64,000 nt of DNA from an uncultured Flavobacteriaceae bacterium (GCA_905181615.1 CAJIYH010000003.1:62001-126000), one strand, 5' to 3'. Positions 9,008 to 18,062 are shown, counted from the first letter of the stretch. The notes: generated by a model not told the origin, from the sequence alone. Numbers and translations are program-made.

Positions 9008-9778
9008 TTAAACCCACCAGGATTCAATGGAATTTAAAAAAGCTGTTGGATTTTCGGCATGAAGCCAATGTCCTGCTTTTTCGACGTCTTTGAGTGCGTA
9101 ATTTGGAAAATGATGATGTAATATCAAGCGATCTTGATCTGATATATAGCCCGACAAAACGCCTCTCAAAAATAAAGTAGGTCCATCAAATTTTTGATGA
9201 GATTCTAATCCTTCTCCTACTATTTCTCCTACAGCTTTTAGTGTTTCAATATTAATCCTAAGACCTAACTGTTCTTTTTTTATCCAATACAGGTTTTTTA
9301 ATAAAAATTGACGAACTCCGACTTCCGGAACAAAATTAGAAAGTTCCTGATCCGCTTGGGTTCGCGATTTGAGGATTGAAAAGTCTAAAGATGCAAGCCC
9401 ATTTAAGATTTGCTGATGGTGAGCTGGATATGCTTTTGGCGCAATATCAGCTACTAATAGTTGTGTAATATATTCTGGGTTTTGGGAAGCAAAAAACATA
9501 GCTGTTTTACCCCCCATAGAATGCCCTAATAGGGTGCATTTTTGAATTTCATAATGATCTAAATATGCTTTTAAATCTTTTGCCAAAATTGAATAATTAA
9601 ATGCTGTTGACCAAAAACTACGACCGTGATTTCTTTGATCTATTAGATGTACACACCAACCTTGAGACTCCCAATGCTTAGCATGTGATTTCCAATTATC
9701 TCCCATCCCTAGAAAACCGTGTAAAACGATTAAATGACGTTGACCGCTCCCTAAAATTAAGCTGTGTAATAGTTTCAT
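9008..9778 (-). CDS. Alpha/beta hydrolase (YbfF-like esterase)
   Basis: A 256-residue cytoplasmic hydrolase. The oxyanion-hole strand is VLHGFLGMGDNWK (about 18-30), the DQRNHGRS motif follows (about 47-54), the nucleophile elbow is GHSMGG (Ser87), and a catalytic His sits in KAGHWLHAENP near the C terminus. This motif set is typical of YbfF-type esterases of unknown natural substrate. Its start overlaps the pdxJ stop by 4 bases, so the two are co-translated, a pairing common in Flavobacteriia. Confidence 0.9.
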   Translation of the reverse strand: MKLLHSLILGSGQRHLIVLHGFLGMGDNWKSHAKHWESQGWCVHLIDQRNHGRSFWSTAFNYSILAKDLKAYLDHYEIQKCTLLGHSMGGKTAMFFASQNPEYITQLLVADIAPKAYPAHHQQILNGLASLDFSILKSRTQADQELSNFVPEVGVRQFLLKNLYWIKKEQLGLRINIETLKAVGEIVGEGLESHQKFDGPTLFLRGVLSGYISDQDRLILHHHFPNYALKDVEKAGHWLHAENPTAFLNSIESWWV

Positions 9779-10491
9779 TGAGATAAACGTTGAAGATACA
9801 TTGGAATTACATTCTCAAATCCCAGGTAAAGAGATTCACAAACAAGGGCATGCCCAATCGAAACTTCTAATAATTGAGGAATATGTTTTGCGAAATATTG
9901 AATATTGTCTAAACTCAAATCATGCCCTGCGTTTATGTCTATACCCAATTCATTCGCTCGAATTGCTGATTCTATGTAGGGCTTAATTGCGTCTTCTGGA
10001 CTTGACGCATAAGAACTTGCGTATTCTTCAGTATAAAGTTCTATTCGATCTGTTCCTGTCGCAGCAGCTCCCTCTATCATTTTTATATCTGGATCAACAA
10101 AAATTGAAGTTCTAATCCCTGCAGCCTTAAAATCGAATATTACTTTTTTTAAGAATTCAAGATTTTTATGAGTATCCCATCCAGCATTAGAAGTTAACGC
10201 GTCTATAGCATCAGGCACTAGGGTAACTTGTGTAGGGCGTATATCTAAAACCATTTTTATAAACTCCGGAATTGGATTTCCTTCTATATTATATTCCGAA
10301 GTTACTACTTTTGGAAGTGCATAGGCATCTGTAAATCTAATGTGTCGTTGATCAGGGCGGGGATGAACCGTAATCCCTTGGGCTCCATAAGACTGTAGGT
10401 CGGTAGCAACCTTTAAAAGATTAGGAGCATTCCCTCCTCTTGAATTTCGGAGTGTAGCGACTTTATTAATATTAACACTGAGCTTAGTCAT
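9775..10491 (-). CDS. pdxJ: Pyridoxine 5'-phosphate synthase
   Basis: This 238-residue TIM-barrel enzyme condenses 1-deoxy-D-xylulose 5-phosphate with 3-amino-2-oxopropyl phosphate to give pyridoxine 5'-phosphate (DXP-dependent vitamin B6 route). The N-terminal LSVNINKVATLRNSRGGN, catalytic VHPRPDQRHI, GTDRIELYTE and phosphate-binding NAGHDLSLDN are all present. It is divergent from nadK across a 125-base gap. On its own strand a TTG followed after 21 bases by TAATTTTA, an imperfect TAnnTTTG, precedes the start. Confidence 0.97.
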   Translation of the reverse strand: MTKLSVNINKVATLRNSRGGNAPNLLKVATDLQSYGAQGITVHPRPDQRHIRFTDAYALPKVVTSEYNIEGNPIPEFIKMVLDIRPTQVTLVPDAIDALTSNAGWDTHKNLEFLKKVIFDFKAAGIRTSIFVDPDIKMIEGAAATGTDRIELYTEEYASSYASSPEDAIKPYIESAIRANELGIDINAGHDLSLDNIQYFAKHIPQLLEVSIGHALVCESLYLGFENVIPMYLQRLSQ

Positions 10492-10592
10492 TCTTTTTTT
10501 TGTAAAATTACGAACTTAACGCTGCGTATCCCAAGAGATTGATGAAGAAAATAATGTTAAAATTAGTACACAACGTAGTACATAAGTTTTTG

Positions 10593-10600
10593 TACTTTTG
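10593..10600 (+). promoter_or_regulatory. Candidate -7 promoter element TACTTTTG upstream of nadK
   Basis: TACTTTTG matches TAnnTTTG exactly and ends 16 bases before the nadK ATG, inside the divergent pdxJ-nadK gap. Just upstream, TAGTACA occurs twice with 12-base spacing (10564-10570 and 10576-10582), where an activator or repressor could bind. Confidence 0.5.
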
Positions 10601-10616
10601 AAACAAAGATACAGTT

Positions 10617-11489
10617 ATGAAGATTGCGGTAATATGTCCTTTCCAAAACGAACGTTCTCAAGGATACGCCCAAGGTGTAATTGAACACCTTCTCGAACGA
10701 AAGGTGACTGTTTTGGTTGATGCTAATATGGTTCAATTCTTGGAAGATCCAGATGTGGCTTCTTATGTTTCTGTATTTGAGTCACTTCCACTTGATACTG
10801 ATTTTTTGTTTTGTATTGGAGGCGATGGTTCCATGCTAAGAGCGATTATAACTGTTAAGGATAGTAATGTTCCCATTTTAGGTATTAACACCGGAAGACT
10901 AGGTTTTTTGACAAGCTTACAAAAAGAATCCTTAAATATTGGTTTAAAGCAATTATGGGAAAATAAATATTCTATTATTAAAAGAAGTTTATTAGAAGTG
11001 AAACTTCCTGAGACTCACCAAGAAATCGATTCCTTTCCATACGCTTTAAATGAAATAAGTGTTAATAGAAAAAATACTGCCTCTTTAATTTGTATTGATA
11101 CCCGTTTAGATGATCAACCCTTAACAACTTATTGGGCAGATGGTTTGATTATTTCGACACCCACCGGCTCTACAGGATACTCCTTAAGTAGCGGTGGGCC
11201 TATAATGTCTCCTCAAACAGCTGGTTTTGTTCTAACCCCTATTGCCCCTCACAATTTAAATATCCGCCCACTAATAATCCCCAACAATACGCGTATTGAG
11301 CTTGAGGTTACTGGACGTGGAGAGGATCATTTACTTTCTTTAGATTCCAGAATAATCTCTGTAGATCAAGGCACTAAAATTTTAGTAAAAAAAGCTTCTT
11401 TTACAGTTGCAACTGTTGAATTGCATGATAATGCATTTTTCAAAACTTTAAGAGACAAATTATTTTGGGGGTTGGACACTAGAAATTAA
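10617..11489 (+). CDS. nadK: NAD kinase
   Basis: This 290-residue enzyme phosphorylates NAD to NADP. The phosphate-binding GGDGSML (about 68-74), ALNEISVNRK and STPTGSTGYSLSSGGPI signatures are present, and length is normal. It heads the plus-strand envelope cluster (porG-like, uppS, bamA, two ompH). In many Flavobacteriia, as I recall, a CBS-domain gene sits between pdxJ and nadK; none is seen here. Confidence 0.97.
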   Translation: MKIAVICPFQNERSQGYAQGVIEHLLERKVTVLVDANMVQFLEDPDVASYVSVFESLPLDTDFLFCIGGDGSMLRAIITVKDSNVPILGINTGRLGFLTSLQKESLNIGLKQLWENKYSIIKRSLLEVKLPETHQEIDSFPYALNEISVNRKNTASLICIDTRLDDQPLTTYWADGLIISTPTGSTGYSLSSGGPIMSPQTAGFVLTPIAPHNLNIRPLIIPNNTRIELEVTGRGEDHLLSLDSRIISVDQGTKILVKKASFTVATVELHDNAFFKTLRDKLFWGLDTRN

Positions 11490-11575
11490 ACAATAATTCC
11501 ATCAAAAATCAGTTTAAAGTAATGGAATATCCACTTATTGGATAATCCTTAAACATTAGCATTGCCCAAGTTCTG

Positions 11576-12277
11576 ATGAATAGAATATTCCTAATTTGTT
11601 TAATTTCACTCCTCCCGCTTACTTCAGCCGCTCAAATGCATGAAATAGGTGTTTTTCTTGGGGGTAGTAACCTTGTTGGAGACATCGGATCACGTAAATT
11701 TATAAATACAAAAGCACCTGCATACGCTTTAATTTATAAATACAATATCACTACACGGTATTCCTTTAGAGGAAGTTTTTCGTATAGTAAACTAGAAAAT
11801 AAAAATTTTCACACAAACGATCTCAATCGTTTTTTAACTTTTTTAGGTGCTACAAATAAAATTATAGAATTTTCTGCAGGCGTGGAATTTAATTTTTTTG
11901 AATTTAATTTACACGATCAAGATTTAGATTTTAGCCCCTATGTATACTTAGGGCTAAATTATTTTCAATACGATTTGTTTTATACAGACAAAAATCAGCC
12001 TTTAAACCCTGTAAAGTATGACGATGACCTTGAATTTTCAATACCTCTAACCATTGGAGTTAAGGCTAAGTTGAGCCCAGAGTTTGTTTTAGGGTTTGAA
12101 ATTGGAGCACGATATACATTCACCGATAATCTAGATGGAAGTAATCCAGTATATCAATTTGAAACAAATCCTAACCTAAAACACGGGGCACTATATAATA
12201 ATGACTGGTATGTCTTTACTGGTTTAACTTTAAGCTTTACCTTTGGAAGATTACCATGTTATTGTAAAGAGAAATAA
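11576..12277 (+). CDS. porG: PorG-like outer membrane protein (DUF6089 family), putative type IX secretion component
   Basis: A 233-residue protein with a signal peptide (MNRIFLICLISLLPLTSAAQ) followed by MHEIGVFLGGSNLVGDIG and alternating aromatic/hydrophobic segments ending in a terminal strand, as expected for a small outer membrane beta-barrel. This N-terminal pattern and its position directly upstream of uppS and bamA match the DUF6089/PorG family, linked to the type IX secretion trans-envelope complex in Porphyromonas. The assignment is by family pattern and synteny. It overlaps uppS by one base (TAATG). Confidence 0.75.
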   Translation: MNRIFLICLISLLPLTSAAQMHEIGVFLGGSNLVGDIGSRKFINTKAPAYALIYKYNITTRYSFRGSFSYSKLENKNFHTNDLNRFLTFLGATNKIIEFSAGVEFNFFEFNLHDQDLDFSPYVYLGLNYFQYDLFYTDKNQPLNPVKYDDDLEFSIPLTIGVKAKLSPEFVLGFEIGARYTFTDNLDGSNPVYQFETNPNLKHGALYNNDWYVFTGLTLSFTFGRLPCYCKEK

Positions 12278-13008
12278 TGAATTTGGATTTAACTAATATA
12301 CCTTCACATGTTGCCATAATTATGGACGGTAACGGACGTTGGGCTCAAACAAAAGGCAAAAACAGGATTTTTGGACACAGAAATGGAGCGAAAGCTGTCC
12401 AAAAAATCGTTAAGGAGGCAGCCCGTTTAGGAATAAAAAACTTAACGCTTTATGCTTTTTCTACCGAAAACTGGAAGCGACCTAAGATAGAAGTGAACAC
12501 TTTAATGTCACTTCTAGTCAATTCATTAAAGAAAGAAATGAGTCAAATGGTTGAAAACAACATTAGCCTTAATGCCATAGGGAATTTAAATAAGCTACCC
12601 GAAGCTGTTCAGATTGAATTAAACGAAACAATAGCGCTTACTCAAAACAATTCTGGCATGGTTTTGACTTTAGCATTAAACTATGGAGGGAAAGAAGAAT
12701 TGACTCAGGCATTTATGGAGATCGCTTTTAAAGTTAAAAATAATATAATTTCTCCCGAAAATGTTGATGAAACGATAATAAATAAGCATCTTTACACGCA
12801 AAATTTACCAGATGTAGATTTGTTAATTCGAACCAGTGGCGAGCAAAGAATAAGTAACTTTTTGCTTTGGAAAATAGCTTATGCAGAACTTTATTTTTCA
12901 GAAGTCCTTTGGCCAGAATTTAATGAATCGGATTTTCATCTAGCAATACATAATTACCAAAAACGAGAACGTAGATTTGGAAAAACTAGTGAACAACTTA
13001 AGGCTTAA
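12277..13008 (+). CDS. uppS: Isoprenyl transferase (undecaprenyl diphosphate synthase)
   Basis: This 243-residue cis-prenyltransferase makes the C55 lipid carrier for peptidoglycan and O-antigen. The catalytic HVAIIMDGNGRWAQ (Asp17), GHRNGAKAV, FSTENWKRP and the C-terminal RTSGEQRISNFLLWKIAYAE motif are all present. The start is coupled to the porG stop, and the 3' end overlaps the start of bamA. This order is the standard flavobacterial envelope cluster. Confidence 0.97.
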   Translation: MNLDLTNIPSHVAIIMDGNGRWAQTKGKNRIFGHRNGAKAVQKIVKEAARLGIKNLTLYAFSTENWKRPKIEVNTLMSLLVNSLKKEMSQMVENNISLNAIGNLNKLPEAVQIELNETIALTQNNSGMVLTLALNYGGKEELTQAFMEIAFKVKNNIISPENVDETIINKHLYTQNLPDVDLLIRTSGEQRISNFLLWKIAYAELYFSEVLWPEFNESDFHLAIHNYQKRERRFGKTSEQLKA

Positions 13009-15568
13009 TCCTTTTTGTAGAAAAATATTATTCTTAGCTATATCTTTTGCTTTTTTTTTAGTGGGAGAAAAAGTGCATGCGCAGAATCCAACTCCGGCGA
13101 GTTATAATTCTTCTAAGAAATATACTATTGATTCGATCAAAGTAACTGGACTGAAGAGCTATAGTAGCAAAACTGTTGTTTCTTACAGTGGTCTTAGAAA
13201 AGGTCAGGTAATTCAGATTCCAGGAGAAGAAATCAGTGCAGTAATTCAAAAGCTTTGGAATCTAGAACTTTTTAGTGATATCAATTTTTATATAGATGAT
13301 GTAAAGGGCAACCTAATGACTCTTGAAATTGAAATCGAGGAATTACCAACACTATCTGAAGTCAAAATAGTGGGAGTTAAAAAAAATAAAGCTGAAACCT
13401 TAATTAAGGATACGGAGTTAACGAAAGGAAAAAAGCTTTCAGAAAGCTTTCTGACAAATACTAAAAATTACATTGTCAATAAATACAAAAAAGAAGGGTT
13501 TTTGAATACTAAAGTAACCCTTAATACAATCCCTGACTCTACTGCGCAGAATGTTTTGAAAATGGTAGTTAATATTGATCGTGGGGATCGAGTTAAAATA
13601 AAATCTATCGATTTCGAAGGAGCTGAAAAGTTTAGTGCTTTAAAGCTTGCCTCTCAGTTTAAGAACACCAAACAAAAAAAGTTTTTCCGTTTTTGGAAAA
13701 AATCAAAATATATTGACAAAGACTACCAAGAAGATCTAATCTCACTTATTGATTTTTATAAAGAAAAAGGCTATCGTGATGCACGAATAAAATCTGACAC
13801 AATAATTGATGCCGGTAATACAGATCTTGCTATCAAAATAGCAATAGAAGAAGGAAATCAATATTATTTTGGAGACATCAAATATCTTGGAAATGCCGCC
13901 TATACTGATCGTGTTCTAGCTTCGGTTTTAGGAATTAAAAAAGGAGACACTTACAACGGGATTCTTTTGAAAGAAAGAATTGCAGATGATTCTAAACCAG
14001 ATGGTAACGACATTACCAATCTATATCAAAATAACGGATATCTATTTTCTAATATTAATGCTGTCGAAGTAAGTGCCGAAAGTGATACCATTAATTTTGA
14101 AATCAGAGTAACCGAAGGAAAGTTAGCTTCCTTTAACAAAATCACTGTTATAGGTAACGACAAAACTAATGATCATGTTATTTTTAGAGAATTAAGAACA
14201 AAACCCGGTGAACTATATAGTAAAGACATGGTTGTTCGAACGGTTCGAGAATTAGGTCAATTAGGGTTTTTCGATGCGGAACAAATTAATCCAGATTTCA
14301 AAAACGTAGATCCAAATGCAGGTACTGTAGATATTGAGTTTGGATTAGTAGAGTCTGGTGCTAGTCAAATTGAGCTTCAGGGAGGTTATGGTGGTGGTGG
14401 CTTCATTGGTACACTTGGATTATCCTTCAATAATTTTTCTATGCGAAACATCTTCGATAAAGCATCGTATAGACCTGTCCCTTCTGGAGACGGTCAATCA
14501 TTGAGTTTACGTTTACAAGCAAGTCAGTTTTATAATACCTATAGTTTTTCATTCTCAGAACCTTGGTTAGGAGGAAAACAACCTGTACAGTTTTCCACAT
14601 CACTCTCAAGAACCAATCAATTTAGATACGATTATTTCACTCAAAGGGCTGATAAAAGTCAATCTTTTCAGATTAGTAGTATAACCTTAGGCCTTGCAAA
14701 GAGACTAAGAGTGCCCGATGATTTTTTCACACTTTCACAGGCAGTTTCTTATCAATATTACAACCTACAAAATTATTTTACGGGACTATTTACCTTCGGA
14801 AATGGAGAATCTAACAACATATCATATACCGTTTCACTTTCTAGAAACAATACTTCTGTAAATCCAATATTTCCTACTGCTGGTTCAAGTTTTGTGATCA
14901 GTGCAAAGTTTACTCCCCCTTTCTCTTTATTTTCAGATTTAGATTTTGGGAATTTGGAAAACTTATCTGAATACAAAACTTTGAATGCTAGTGGAGAGCT
15001 GGTTGCCGATCAAGCTAAAATTGACCAAGAGAAATTTCGTTGGTTGGAATTTTATAAAATCAAATTTAATGGAACTTGGTACACTCGAATTATTGATAAA
15101 TTAATTTTAAAAACTCAGGCTGACTTTGGGTTCTTAGGAACTTACAACGAAGATCGTGGTGCAATTCCTTTTGAGCGTTTTTACCTTGGAGGAGATGGAA
15201 TGGCAAATTATTCGCTTGATGGAAGAGAAACTATTGCCCTTCGTGGATATGAAAATCAGTCGTTATCTACTCGCGATGGATCAACAATTTATAATAAGTT
15301 TTCGTTAGAATTACGTTATCCCATAACGCTTAAACCTAGTGCATCGATATATGCACTTACTTTTCTTGAAGCAGGTAATGGATATAATAGTTTTAGTGAT
15401 TTTAACCCTTTCAACTCCAAGCGATCAGCTGGTGGAGGTGTTCGGATTTTTATGCCAGCATTTGGACTTTTAGGTATTGATTTTGGTTATGGATTTGATG
15501 CTGCAAATACTGCAGAACCTTCCCCACACGGATGGGAGACTCACTTTATAATTGGTCAACAATTTTAG
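12989..15568 (+). CDS. bamA: Outer membrane protein assembly factor BamA
   Basis: About 859 residues: signal peptide, five POTRA domains (about 35-450, beginning TIDSIKVTGL), then a 16-strand Omp85 barrel with the substrate-pore loop motif IALRGYENQ, the (V/I)RGF equivalent, near residue 755. BamA folds and inserts outer membrane beta-barrels. GTG 12989 is preferred because GGAAAA precedes it at a suitable distance and the signal peptide follows; an in-frame TTG at 12977 is the alternative. Either start overlaps the end of uppS. Two Skp-like chaperones follow, consistent with a role in barrel assembly. Confidence 0.96.
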   Translation: MNNLRLNPFCRKILFLAISFAFFLVGEKVHAQNPTPASYNSSKKYTIDSIKVTGLKSYSSKTVVSYSGLRKGQVIQIPGEEISAVIQKLWNLELFSDINFYIDDVKGNLMTLEIEIEELPTLSEVKIVGVKKNKAETLIKDTELTKGKKLSESFLTNTKNYIVNKYKKEGFLNTKVTLNTIPDSTAQNVLKMVVNIDRGDRVKIKSIDFEGAEKFSALKLASQFKNTKQKKFFRFWKKSKYIDKDYQEDLISLIDFYKEKGYRDARIKSDTIIDAGNTDLAIKIAIEEGNQYYFGDIKYLGNAAYTDRVLASVLGIKKGDTYNGILLKERIADDSKPDGNDITNLYQNNGYLFSNINAVEVSAESDTINFEIRVTEGKLASFNKITVIGNDKTNDHVIFRELRTKPGELYSKDMVVRTVRELGQLGFFDAEQINPDFKNVDPNAGTVDIEFGLVESGASQIELQGGYGGGGFIGTLGLSFNNFSMRNIFDKASYRPVPSGDGQSLSLRLQASQFYNTYSFSFSEPWLGGKQPVQFSTSLSRTNQFRYDYFTQRADKSQSFQISSITLGLAKRLRVPDDFFTLSQAVSYQYYNLQNYFTGLFTFGNGESNNISYTVSLSRNNTSVNPIFPTAGSSFVISAKFTPPFSLFSDLDFGNLENLSEYKTLNASGELVADQAKIDQEKFRWLEFYKIKFNGTWYTRIIDKLILKTQADFGFLGTYNEDRGAIPFERFYLGGDGMANYSLDGRETIALRGYENQSLSTRDGSTIYNKFSLELRYPITLKPSASIYALTFLEAGNGYNSFSDFNPFNSKRSAGGGVRIFMPAFGLLGIDFGYGFDAANTAEPSPHGWETHFIIGQQF

Positions 15569-15570
15569 AA

Positions 15571-16164
15571 ATGAAAAAAATAAGTACCCTATTACTTTTT
15601 GTAATGCTGTTATGTTCTTCTATAAATTGGGCACAAAGAGGGGTTCGAATTGGTTATATCGATATGGATGTAATTCTAGAAAATGTAGACGAATATAAAA
15701 CCGCCAATGTGCTTCTGAATAAAAGAGTAGAAGATTGGAAAAAAGAAATTGAACTTCAAAAATTACAGCTAAAAAAGTTAGAAGACACACTAAATGCTGA
15801 AAAGGCACTACTTACTCCAAACTTGATTATGGATAGGGAAATAGTGATAAACGATTTTGCAGCCGACATCGTAAATCTTCAAAATCAGAAGTTCGGTCCT
15901 AACGGAGCTTTAATGCAACAAAAATCCAGACTTTTGAAGCCAATTCAGGATCGAGTATTGGGAATTGTAAGAGAAATTGCCAAAGAACGTAAATATGACT
16001 TCATTTTTGATAGATCTTCGGACTTGGTTATGTTATATTCCGCAAAAAATTACGATATTAGCGACCTAGTTTTAAGAAAAATAAATTCTCAAGATCGAAT
16101 TAAGGATCGAAAAGAAGATCTTAAAAAAAGACAAAAACAAATTAAAAAATTAAAAAACAACTAA
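15571..16164 (+). CDS. OmpH/Skp family periplasmic chaperone (first copy)
   Basis: A 197-residue protein starting at ATG 15571, two bases after the bamA stop. It has a signal peptide (MKKISTLLLFVMLLCSSINWAQ), the N-terminal strand VRIGYIDMDVILENV, a long charged coiled-coil arm, then YDFIFDRSSDLVMLYSAKNYDIS, the typical OmpH/Skp C-terminal beta core. Skp trimers hold unfolded outer membrane proteins between Sec and BamA. It ends in a Lys-rich tail (after residue 170) that the second copy lacks. Confidence 0.93.
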   Translation: MKKISTLLLFVMLLCSSINWAQRGVRIGYIDMDVILENVDEYKTANVLLNKRVEDWKKEIELQKLQLKKLEDTLNAEKALLTPNLIMDREIVINDFAADIVNLQNQKFGPNGALMQQKSRLLKPIQDRVLGIVREIAKERKYDFIFDRSSDLVMLYSAKNYDISDLVLRKINSQDRIKDRKEDLKKRQKQIKKLKNN

Positions 16165-16191
16165 AAATACTCTCAATTTAATTTAAAACCA

Positions 16192-16701
16192 ATGAAGAAT
16201 TTAAAATCACTTTTACTCACTACTTTAATGATTGCACTTCCTATGACAGTAACTTTTGCTCAGTCAAAGATTGCTCATATTGACACTCAAAAATTGATCA
16301 GTGAGATGCCTGAAGTTATTGCTGCTCAAAAACAAATTCAAGCTTTAGAGAAAACTTACGCTAACGATATTGAAAATTCAATTAAAGAATATACTGCTAA
16401 AGCTCAAGCATATGAAGCTGAGGCAAGAAACCAAACTGATATAGTTAACCAAGCACGTCAGAATGAAATGCAGAGTATGCAACAAAACATTCAAACATAC
16501 CGTGAAACGGCAACTCAAGATTTACAAAAAAAACAAGCTGAAATGATGCGTCCTTTATATGATAAGGCTATCGCTGCAATTGAAAAAGTTGCTGCTGCAC
16601 AAGGCTTTGAATATGTACTTGATGCAAGTGCAGGTGGAGGAGTTCTTGTTTCTAAAGGGAAAGACCTTGAGGCAGAAGTTAAAGTTGAATTAGGTTTTTA
16701 A
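16192..16701 (+). CDS. OmpH/Skp family periplasmic chaperone (second copy)
   Basis: A 169-residue protein with a signal peptide ending in TFAQ, then SKIAHIDTQKLISEMPE, a Gln/Ala-rich coiled-coil arm (about 40-125) and the beta-core return GFEYVLDASAGGGVLVSKG. It is shorter and less basic than the first copy 27 bases upstream. Tandem ompH genes after bamA are usual in Flavobacteriia, and division of labour between them is unresolved. A hairpin terminator follows directly. Confidence 0.95.
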   Translation: MKNLKSLLLTTLMIALPMTVTFAQSKIAHIDTQKLISEMPEVIAAQKQIQALEKTYANDIENSIKEYTAKAQAYEAEARNQTDIVNQARQNEMQSMQQNIQTYRETATQDLQKKQAEMMRPLYDKAIAAIEKVAAAQGFEYVLDASAGGGVLVSKGKDLEAEVKVELGF

Positions 16702-16724
16702 GAAAACTTACTCTAAATAATAAT

Positions 16725-16759
16725 AAAACTGCCTTATTTTAATAAGGTAGTTTTTTTTT
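16725..16759 (+). terminator. Rho-independent terminator after the bamA-ompH cluster
   Basis: AAAACTGCCTTATT pairs with AATAAGGTAGTTTT (one G-T wobble) around a very short loop and runs into nine T residues. It ends the nadK-ompH transcription unit 24 bases after the second ompH stop. The T-tract ends just 3 bases before the murI ATG, so murI expression probably depends on read-through or on a promoter within or before the hairpin. Confidence 0.85.
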
Positions 16760-16762
16760 ACA

Positions 16763-17560
16763 ATGAAAATAAATAAAAATTCATTTATAGGTGTTTTCGA
16801 CTCTGGGATTGGAGGGCTTTCGCTTTTACCAGCACTAATATCTATATTGCCAAATGAGAATTTTCTATATGTATCTGATGATGCCTTTGCCCCTTATGGT
16901 CTAAAAAATAAAGAATCTATAGTTAATCGCTGTGAAACTATAACCGACCACTTAATTGAAAAAGGGTCTAAGCTAATTATAGTCGCCTGCAATACAGCAA
17001 CGACTAACGCGATTGAAACGCTAAGATCTAACTATTCAGTTCCTTTTATAGGAATTGAGCCAGCAATAAAACCAGCAGCCTTTAAAAGTAAAAGTAAAAG
17101 TATTGGGGTTTTGGCAACAGAGGGAACACTCAGTAGTTCATTATTTGCCAAAACAAGTGCAACTTTTGCTAAAGATGTTAAGGTTATAGAACAAATTGGA
17201 AGCGGTTTAGTCGAATTTATAGAAAGTGGTTCGTTAGACGACCCAAAATTATCTGTTTTGTTGGAATCTTATATTAAACCCATGCTTAAACAAAATATAG
17301 ATACACTTGTGTTGGGTTGTACTCATTATTCTTTTTTACTTCCTCAGCTTAAAAAATTGCTACCTAATAAGGTTCAAATTGTAGACAGTTCGGATGCGGT
17401 AGCTATACAAACATTGAGGATTTTAGAAAAAAACAATCTTCAAAGTTCAAGAAAAGAAGAAGGAAGTATTCAGTACATCAGCTCTGCAATAGAATCATCT
17501 TTGTTAAACTTTCTGCCAAAGAATACTAACGTCTCAATGCTTTCTACTGATCCGATTTAA
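16763..17560 (+). CDS. murI: Glutamate racemase
   Basis: This 265-residue enzyme makes D-glutamate for peptidoglycan. It has FDSGIGGLS (catalytic-site Asp13), VACNTATT (Cys76) and VLGCTHYSF (Cys186), the two-cysteine racemization pair. Its 3' end overlaps the convergent gamma-carbonic anhydrase gene by 17 bases. Confidence 0.97.
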   Translation: MKINKNSFIGVFDSGIGGLSLLPALISILPNENFLYVSDDAFAPYGLKNKESIVNRCETITDHLIEKGSKLIIVACNTATTNAIETLRSNYSVPFIGIEPAIKPAAFKSKSKSIGVLATEGTLSSSLFAKTSATFAKDVKVIEQIGSGLVEFIESGSLDDPKLSVLLESYIKPMLKQNIDTLVLGCTHYSFLLPQLKKLLPNKVQIVDSSDAVAIQTLRILEKNNLQSSRKEEGSIQYISSAIESSLLNFLPKNTNVSMLSTDPI

Positions 17561-18062
17561 ACCAGCCGGAATACATTAAATAATTTTTTGCTATTCTTTC
17601 TATTTCTCCTTTTTGAAGGTCAAAATCAATGTCTTTAATTTTTCGAGCGGGAACTCCTGCGTATATAGTTCCTGCAGGTACATGTGTGTTTTGAGTTACT
17701 ACACTTCCAGCAGCAATAATACTATTAGACTCCACCATACAATTATCCATAACGATACTTCCCATTCCAACCAAGACATTGTCTTTTAAGATACACCCGT
17801 GTACAATTGCGTTATGTCCTATAGAAACATCATTACCAATTATTGTTTTGGTTTTCTCGTAAGTTGCGTGGATTACTGCTCCGTCTTGAATATTAACACG
17901 ATTTCCTATACGAATAGAATTTACATCTCCCCTAATAACTGCCTGATACCAGACCGAACATTGGTTACCCATCACTAAATCACCAATTAGGGTTGCGTTT
18001 TCGGCAATGAAGCAGTCAGAGCCCCATTGAGGAGTAAAATCACGTACGGTTTTGATGAGCAT
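17544..18062 (-). CDS. Gamma-carbonic anhydrase-like hexapeptide-repeat protein
   Basis: A 172-residue left-handed beta-helix protein. Hexapeptide repeats run through IGDLVMGNQCSVWYQAVIRGD, IRIGNRVNIQDGAVIHAT and IGHNAIVHGCILKDNVLVGMG. His residues in HAT and in IGHNAIVHG are placed as the zinc ligands of the gamma-class carbonic anhydrase/YrdA family. Activity is uncertain for this branch, many members of which are called only by fold. The gene is divergent from nfu and converges with murI. TATCTTCG (complement of 18077-18084) is a near match to the TAnnTTTG element upstream of its start. Confidence 0.88.
   Translation of the reverse strand: MLIKTVRDFTPQWGSDCFIAENATLIGDLVMGNQCSVWYQAVIRGDVNSIRIGNRVNIQDGAVIHATYEKTKTIIGNDVSIGHNAIVHGCILKDNVLVGMGSIVMDNCMVESNSIIAAGSVVTQNTHVPAGTIYAGVPARKIKDIDFDLQKGEIERIAKNYLMYSGWFKSDQ

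Noticed and set aside
11495-11560. ATTCCAT/ATGGAAT inverted repeat upstream of porG as a regulatory hairpin
   Set aside because: Seven-base arms around a long AT-rich loop are expected by chance in this composition, and no T-tract or known element is associated.
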